Positions 36,134 to 40,124 of a stretch of DNA of 40,124 bases are shown piece after piece. Position numbers and translations under genes: made by a program. The number at the start of each line of letters is the position of its first letter. The stretch's first letter is position 1. The stretch spans positions 1 to 40,124 of the forward strand of contig NZ_VDFV01000035.1 of NCBI RefSeq assembly GCF_006152145.1, read 5' to 3'. The notes beneath the pieces are model-generated. The model did not search any database. It saw only the letters and a program-made list of their open reading frames with translations, and had not been told where the DNA came from. Source of the DNA: Rubellimicrobium roseum (GTDB lineage Bacteria > Pseudomonadota > Alphaproteobacteria > Rhodobacterales > Rhodobacteraceae).

Positions 36134-36750
36134 GCTCCGGCCTGTTCGGCCAGTTCCACCACACGCGGCCCCAGCCGGTCGACGATCCGCTCCACGCCCG
36201 CCGCGTTCGGGTGGATGCCGTCAGGCTGCATAAACTCCCGCTGCGCCGCGGCCAGGTTGCCCCCCGCACGCAGGGCGGCGAAGAAATCGGGCTCCACGAG
36301 CGTCTCGAACTCGGCCGCGAGATCGGGATACATCGCGTCGAAGGCCTGCTCGTAGTCCGGCCCGTATTGTCCGCTCGCGTCGATCCCCACCAGCAGCACC
36401 GGCAAGTCGCGCGCCCGCGCCGCCTCCAGGATGGCCCGCAGGTTCGCCCGGCTCACTTCCGGGTCGATCCCCCGCAGGAAGTCGTTGCCCCCGAGCTGCA
36501 CGATCAGCGCGTCCGCGTCCTCGCCCAGCGACCAGTCCACGCGCGACAGCCCCCCCGCCGTGGTGTCGCCCGACACGCCCGCGTTCTGCACCGCGATCCC
36601 CGCGCTGGCCTCGTCCAGCCAAGCCTGGAGCCGCGCCACGAACCCGTCCTCCTGCGCCAGCCCGTAACCCGCCGTCAGGCTGTCGCCCAGCGCCACCACC
36701 GTCACCGGCTCCTGCGCGAGCGCGGGCGAAGCGAGCAGCATTGAGAGCAT
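36130..36750 (-). CDS. TesA-type SGNH esterase/arylesterase
   Basis: 206 residues from the ATG at 36750. SGNH blocks: GDSLTAGYG near 22-30 (Ser nucleophile), 'LGGNDFLRG', and 'DGIHPN' with the catalytic Asp/His. The signal peptide 'MLSMLLASPALA' lacks a basic start; a TTG at 36786 would give a normal one with 'LRRIRN'. Periplasmic thioesterase/lysophospholipase, as for TesA. It is divergent from the ABC pair, the same arrangement as tesA-ybbA-ybbP in E. coli. Its stop overlaps the end of the DUF4329-like gene. Confidence 0.9.
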   Translation of the reverse strand: MLSMLLASPALAQEPVTVVALGDSLTAGYGLAQEDGFVARLQAWLDEASAGIAVQNAGVSGDTTAGGLSRVDWSLGEDADALIVQLGGNDFLRGIDPEVSRANLRAILEAARARDLPVLLVGIDASGQYGPDYEQAFDAMYPDLAAEFETLVEPDFFAALRAGGNLAAAQREFMQPDGIHPNAAGVERIVDRLGPRVVELAEQAGA

Positions 36751-36808
36751 CAGGTTGCGGATGCGGCGCAGGCCCCCATATGCCAAGCGGACCGCGAAAG
36801 GAGCTTCC

Positions 36809-37504
36809 ATGCCCGACCCCGCCCTGTCGCTCACCGACGTGCGGCTCACGCTGCGCGGCAACGCCGGCCTCGTGGACATCCTGCGCGGCATCACGCTGGA
36901 GATAGCGGCGGGCGAAAGCGTGGGGCTCGTGGGGCCGTCGGGCTCGGGCAAGTCGTCTCTCCTCATGCTCATGGGCGGGCTCGAACGCGCCACCGGGGGC
37001 GAGGTCCGGGCTCTGGGCCAGGACCTCACGCGGATGGACGAGGATGCCCTCGCCCGCTTCCGCCGCGACAACATGGGCGTGGTGTTCCAGAGTTTCCACC
37101 TGATCCCGACGATGACCGCGCTGGAGAACGTGGCGACCCCGCTGGAGCTGGCGGGGAGCCGCGACGCCTTTCCCCGCGCGCGGGCGCAACTCGATGCCGT
37201 GGGCCTGTCGCAGCGCGCCGACCACTACCCCGCGCAGATGTCAGGGGGCGAGCAGCAGCGCGTGGCCCTTGCCCGCGCCTTGGTAGGCCGCCCGCGCCTC
37301 CTGCTCGCCGACGAGCCCACGGGCAACCTCGACGAATCGAACGGCCGCGCGATCGTCGACCTCCTCTTCGGCCTGTCCGAGCAGGCGGGCGCGACGCTGG
37401 TCCTCGTGACGCACGACGAACGGCTCGCCCGCCGCTGCGACCGGGTGATCCGCCTGCGTGACGGTCGCCTTGATGACTCCCGCCGGGCCGAGGCCGCCGA
37501 ATGA
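36809..37504 (+). CDS. ABC transporter ATPase (YbbA/LolD type)
   Basis: 231 residues; AAGGAG at 36797-36802. Walker A GPSGSGKSS (42-50), Q-loop 'VFQSFHLIPTMTALENV', signature MSGGEQQRVALARAL, Walker B 'LLLADEPTGNLD'. This is the MacB/LolD-like ATPase class that works with FtsX-like permeases in non-transporting mechanotransmission. Its stop overlaps the permease start (ATGA). Together with the divergent esterase gene it matches the E. coli tesA-ybbA-ybbP locus. Confidence 0.92.
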   Translation: MPDPALSLTDVRLTLRGNAGLVDILRGITLEIAAGESVGLVGPSGSGKSSLLMLMGGLERATGGEVRALGQDLTRMDEDALARFRRDNMGVVFQSFHLIPTMTALENVATPLELAGSRDAFPRARAQLDAVGLSQRADHYPAQMSGGEQQRVALARALVGRPRLLLADEPTGNLDESNGRAIVDLLFGLSEQAGATLVLVTHDERLARRCDRVIRLRDGRLDDSRRAEAAE

Positions 37505-40029
37505 CCGCCGCCCGCCTCGCCTGGCGCGAGCTGCGCGGCGGCCTCAAGGGCGGCCTGCGCGGCTTCCGCATCTTCCTTCTCTGCCTCATGCTCGGCGTCG
37601 CAGCCATCGCCGCCGTGGGCTCGGTCCGCACGGCCATCGAGACGGGGCTGGAGCGGGAAGGCGCCCGCCTCCTCGGCGGCGACGCCGAGGCCGAGCTGAC
37701 CTACCGCTTCGCCACCCCCGAAGAGCGCGCTTGGCTGGAGGCCACCGGCACCCGCGTCTCCGAAGTCGTGGACTTCCGCTCCCTCGCCGTCGCGGACCCC
37801 GAGGGCCGCGCCGAGCGCGCCCTCACGCAAGTCAAGGCAGTTGACGACCTCTATCCGCTGATCGGCGAGGTCGAGTTGGACCCGCCCATGCCCCTGTCGC
37901 AGGCCCTCGACGGCGGCACCCTCCCCGGCCTCGTCATGGAGCGCGTGCTCGCGGACCGCCTCGCGCTCGCGGTGGGCGACACGGTGCGCCTCGGCGCGCA
38001 GGACTTCACCCTCACGGCGATCCTCGCGCGCTTCCCAGACAACTCGACGGCCGGCTTCGGTCTCGGCCCCAAGACCATCGTGCGCACCTCCGCGTTGGCC
38101 GACTCCGGCCTTCTCGCCGAAGGCACGCTCTTCAACACGCTCTACCGCCTCGACCTGCCCCCGACCGCCGACCTCGACGCGCTGGCGCAGGAGGCCGAGT
38201 CCCTCTGGCAGGACCAGGGGATGCGCTGGCGCGACGCGCGCGACGGCGCGGGCGGCACCCAGGAGGTGGTGGAGCGCCTGGGCCGCTTCCTCGTCCTCGT
38301 CGGGCTCTCGGGCCTCGCCGTGGGCGGCGTCGGCGTCTCGGCCGCTGTGGGCGCCTATCTCTCGGCCAAGGCCGAGGTCATCGCCACCCTCCGCACGCTC
38401 GGCGCCTCCCGCGCCACGATCTTCGCCAGCTACTTCCTCCAGGTCGGCGCTCTGGGCCTCGTGGGCGTCGCGCTGGGCCTCGCCCTCGGCGCGGGCCTCC
38501 CCCTCCTCCTCGCCCCCTGGATCGAGGCGCAGCTTCCCGTCCCCGCCGTCTTCGCCCTCTACTGGGTGCCGCTGGGCGAGGCCGCACTCTACGGCATCCT
38601 CGCCATGCTCCTGTTCACGCTCTGGCCGCTGGCGCGGGCGGGCGATGTCCGCGCGGCCACCCTGTTCCGCGACGCGCTGGCAGGGGGTCCGCGCCTGCCC
38701 CGCCTGCCCTACCTCCTCGCCACGGCCCTTGTCCTCGCGGTCCTGCTCGCCACGGCCTCGCTCTTCCAGGGCAACGTGGGCCTGACCCTCTGGACCGCCG
38801 CGGGCATCGCGGGGGCGCTCCTTCTTCTCGTGCTGGCCGCGACCATCGCGCGTCACCTCGCCCGCCGCCTGTCGGGCCGCGCGCGGGGCCGCCCGGCGCT
38901 GCGCCTCGCGCTCGGCTCCATCGGCAGCCGGGGCGGCGAGGCCTTGCCCGTGGTCCTGTCCCTCGGCCTCGGCCTCTCGGTGCTGGCCACCGTGGGCCAG
39001 ATCGACGGCAACCTGCGCCGCGCCATCACCGGCGACCTGCCGGAGGTCGCGCCCTCCTACTTCGTCGTGGACATCCAGCCTGACCAGATCGAGAGCCTGC
39101 GCCAGCGCCTCGATGCCAACGGGGGCGTGGAGCGGGTCGAGGCCGCGCCCATGCTCCGCGGCCTGATCTCCCGCATCAACGGCGTCCCGGCCGAGGAATA
39201 TGCGGGCGGGCACTGGGTCCTGCAGGGCGATCGCGGCATCACCTATTCGGCCACCCCGCCACCCGGCACAACGATCACGGCCGGCGAGTGGTGGCCCGAG
39301 GACTACCAGGGCCCGCCCCTCGTCTCGGTCGCCGCCGAGGAAGGGGGCGAACTCGGCCTCCAGCTTGGCGACACGATCACCGTGAACGTGCTGGGCCGCG
39401 ACATCGAGGCGTCCATCGCCAGCTTCCGCGAGGTCGATTTCCGGAGCGCTGGCATCGGCTTCATCTTGTCCTTCAACCCCTCGGCGCTGCAGGGCGCGCC
39501 CCATAGCTGGATCGCCACCATCTACGCCACCGAGGAGGCCGAAGCCCCCCTCCTGCGCGAGCTGGCCGAGGCCTATCCGAACATCACCGCCATCCGCATC
39601 CGCGACGCCGTGGACGAGGCGCAGCGCATCATCGAGGGCGTGGCCTCCGCCATCCGCGTGGCGGCTCTGGCGACGCTCGCCACGGGCTTCCTCGTCCTCC
39701 TGGGCGCGGCGGCGGCGGGCGAACGCGCCCGCGCCTGGGAGGCCGCGATCCTCAAGACCCTCGGCGCGCAACGCCCGCTGATCCTGCGCAGCTTCGCGCT
39801 CCGCGCCGCTCTCCTGGGCCTTGCCGCCGGGATCGTGGCGCTCGGCGCGGGGCTCCTCGGAGCCTGGGCGGTGATGACCTTCGTGATGGACGGCGATTTC
39901 CAGGTCGTCTGGCCCAACGCGCTGGCCATCATCGGCGGCGGCACGCTGGCCACGCTCCTCACGGGGCTTCTCTTCGCGCTCCGACCTCTTGCCGTGCGCC
40001 CCGCCCGCGTCTTGCGCGCGCGTGAGTGA
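37501..40029 (+). CDS. FtsX-like ABC permease (YbbP type)
   Basis: 842 residues. First membrane helix near 21-45, a periplasmic domain, then three helices from ~255-365 ('LVLVGLSGLAVGGVGVSAAV') and further groups (400-455, 470-500, 720-830), giving two FtsX domains each with an extracytoplasmic part, as in YbbP and MacB-family permeases. It starts in the overlap with the ATPase gene. Cargo is unknown; the esterase neighbour suggests lipid or envelope work. The stop is intact. Confidence 0.92.
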   Translation: MTAARLAWRELRGGLKGGLRGFRIFLLCLMLGVAAIAAVGSVRTAIETGLEREGARLLGGDAEAELTYRFATPEERAWLEATGTRVSEVVDFRSLAVADPEGRAERALTQVKAVDDLYPLIGEVELDPPMPLSQALDGGTLPGLVMERVLADRLALAVGDTVRLGAQDFTLTAILARFPDNSTAGFGLGPKTIVRTSALADSGLLAEGTLFNTLYRLDLPPTADLDALAQEAESLWQDQGMRWRDARDGAGGTQEVVERLGRFLVLVGLSGLAVGGVGVSAAVGAYLSAKAEVIATLRTLGASRATIFASYFLQVGALGLVGVALGLALGAGLPLLLAPWIEAQLPVPAVFALYWVPLGEAALYGILAMLLFTLWPLARAGDVRAATLFRDALAGGPRLPRLPYLLATALVLAVLLATASLFQGNVGLTLWTAAGIAGALLLLVLAATIARHLARRLSGRARGRPALRLALGSIGSRGGEALPVVLSLGLGLSVLATVGQIDGNLRRAITGDLPEVAPSYFVVDIQPDQIESLRQRLDANGGVERVEAAPMLRGLISRINGVPAEEYAGGHWVLQGDRGITYSATPPPGTTITAGEWWPEDYQGPPLVSVAAEEGGELGLQLGDTITVNVLGRDIEASIASFREVDFRSAGIGFILSFNPSALQGAPHSWIATIYATEEAEAPLLRELAEAYPNITAIRIRDAVDEAQRIIEGVASAIRVAALATLATGFLVLLGAAAAGERARAWEAAILKTLGAQRPLILRSFALRAALLGLAAGIVALGAGLLGAWAVMTFVMDGDFQVVWPNALAIIGGGTLATLLTGLLFALRPLAVRPARVLRARE

Positions 40030-40058
40030 CGCTGCGGAACCCGCCGATCCGTGCTAGG

Positions 40059-40124
40059 GCTTGTTGACGTTTGAGGATTCCCTAGCTGGTCGGCGAGTGA
40101 TTCAAGGTTGCCAAACGGGAGGCG
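40059..40124 (+). mobile_element. Possible left end of an IS5-like insertion sequence (runs off window)
   Basis: GGGCTTGTTGACGTTTGAGG, then 'GTGATTCAAGGTTGCCAAACGGGAGGCG' with a ribosome binding site at the very edge, look like an IS5-family (IS427-like) left end and transposase leader, from memory. A CTAG just before (40054-40057) could be the target. A GCTAGGG...CCCTAGC inverted repeat (40053-40086) is an alternative, a terminator for the permease gene. Confidence 0.4.

Overview
The window is about 40 kb of very GC-rich chromosome, almost certainly from a member of the Rhodobacteraceae (Alphaproteobacteria). I infer this from the strong G/C preference at third codon positions, the class I lysyl-tRNA synthetase, the imuA-imuB cassette, the ureDAB...C...EFG urease cluster, a DUF1127 protein, a DUF4864-like protein, twin cold-shock genes and a YbbA/YbbP ABC pair divergent from a TesA-type esterase. 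Nearly all genes have ordinary chromosomal codon use. The exception is a short AT-richer island at about 32.6-33.3 kb.

Layout. 1-2322: end of imuA, imuB (damage-tolerance mutagenesis) and a 51-residue small protein. 2319-3761: a double-PAS HisKA_2 sensor kinase on the minus strand. 4238-8866: a compact plus-strand operon of two different dynamin-family GTPases followed by two paralogous Roadblock/LC7-like proteins, ended by a hairpin; this is the most original part of the window. 8983-9867: a secreted LprI-like protein. 9872-18114 (minus): urease cluster ureD-ureA-ureB, then five non-urease genes (LprI-like protein, two related small helical proteins, a Tat-exported cyclase-family enzyme, a CMD/AhpD-like protein), then ureC, a DUF1127 gene and ureE-ureF-ureG.

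18.2-23.2 kb: DUF4864-like secreted protein, CHAD protein, a 525-bp non-coding gap with a near-perfect 23-bp palindrome, lysyl-tRNA synthetase, a TerB-like protein and an RTX protein. 23.4-29.4 kb: an unrecognised ORF running into the 3' end of dacB, then (minus strand) a tightly packed set: YghZ-type aldo/keto reductase, GH43 beta-xylosidase, beta-propeller protein, nadD, followed by dacB. 29.5-32.6 kb: AI-2E-family permease and, divergent, ettA.

32.6-36.1 kb: the AT-rich island (one ORF and a decayed REP-associated Y1 transposase), a small Lys/Ala-rich protein, two cspA-like genes sharing a promoter-plus-leader block on either side of a small membrane protein, and a probable lipoprotein with a JAB/DUF4329-like fold. 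36.1-40.0 kb: TesA-type esterase divergent from an ABC ATPase/permease pair. The last ~65 bases look like the beginning of an insertion sequence.

How parts work together: urease genes give subunits (UreABC) and nickel-insertion factors (UreDEFG) for urea hydrolysis. The GH43 enzyme, aldo/keto reductase and propeller look like a sugar-use cassette inserted upstream of housekeeping nadD-dacB. The dynamin/Roadblock operon suggests a GTP-driven membrane-remodelling machine with its own LC7 partners. All functional calls come from reading translated sequences by eye; no database search was possible.
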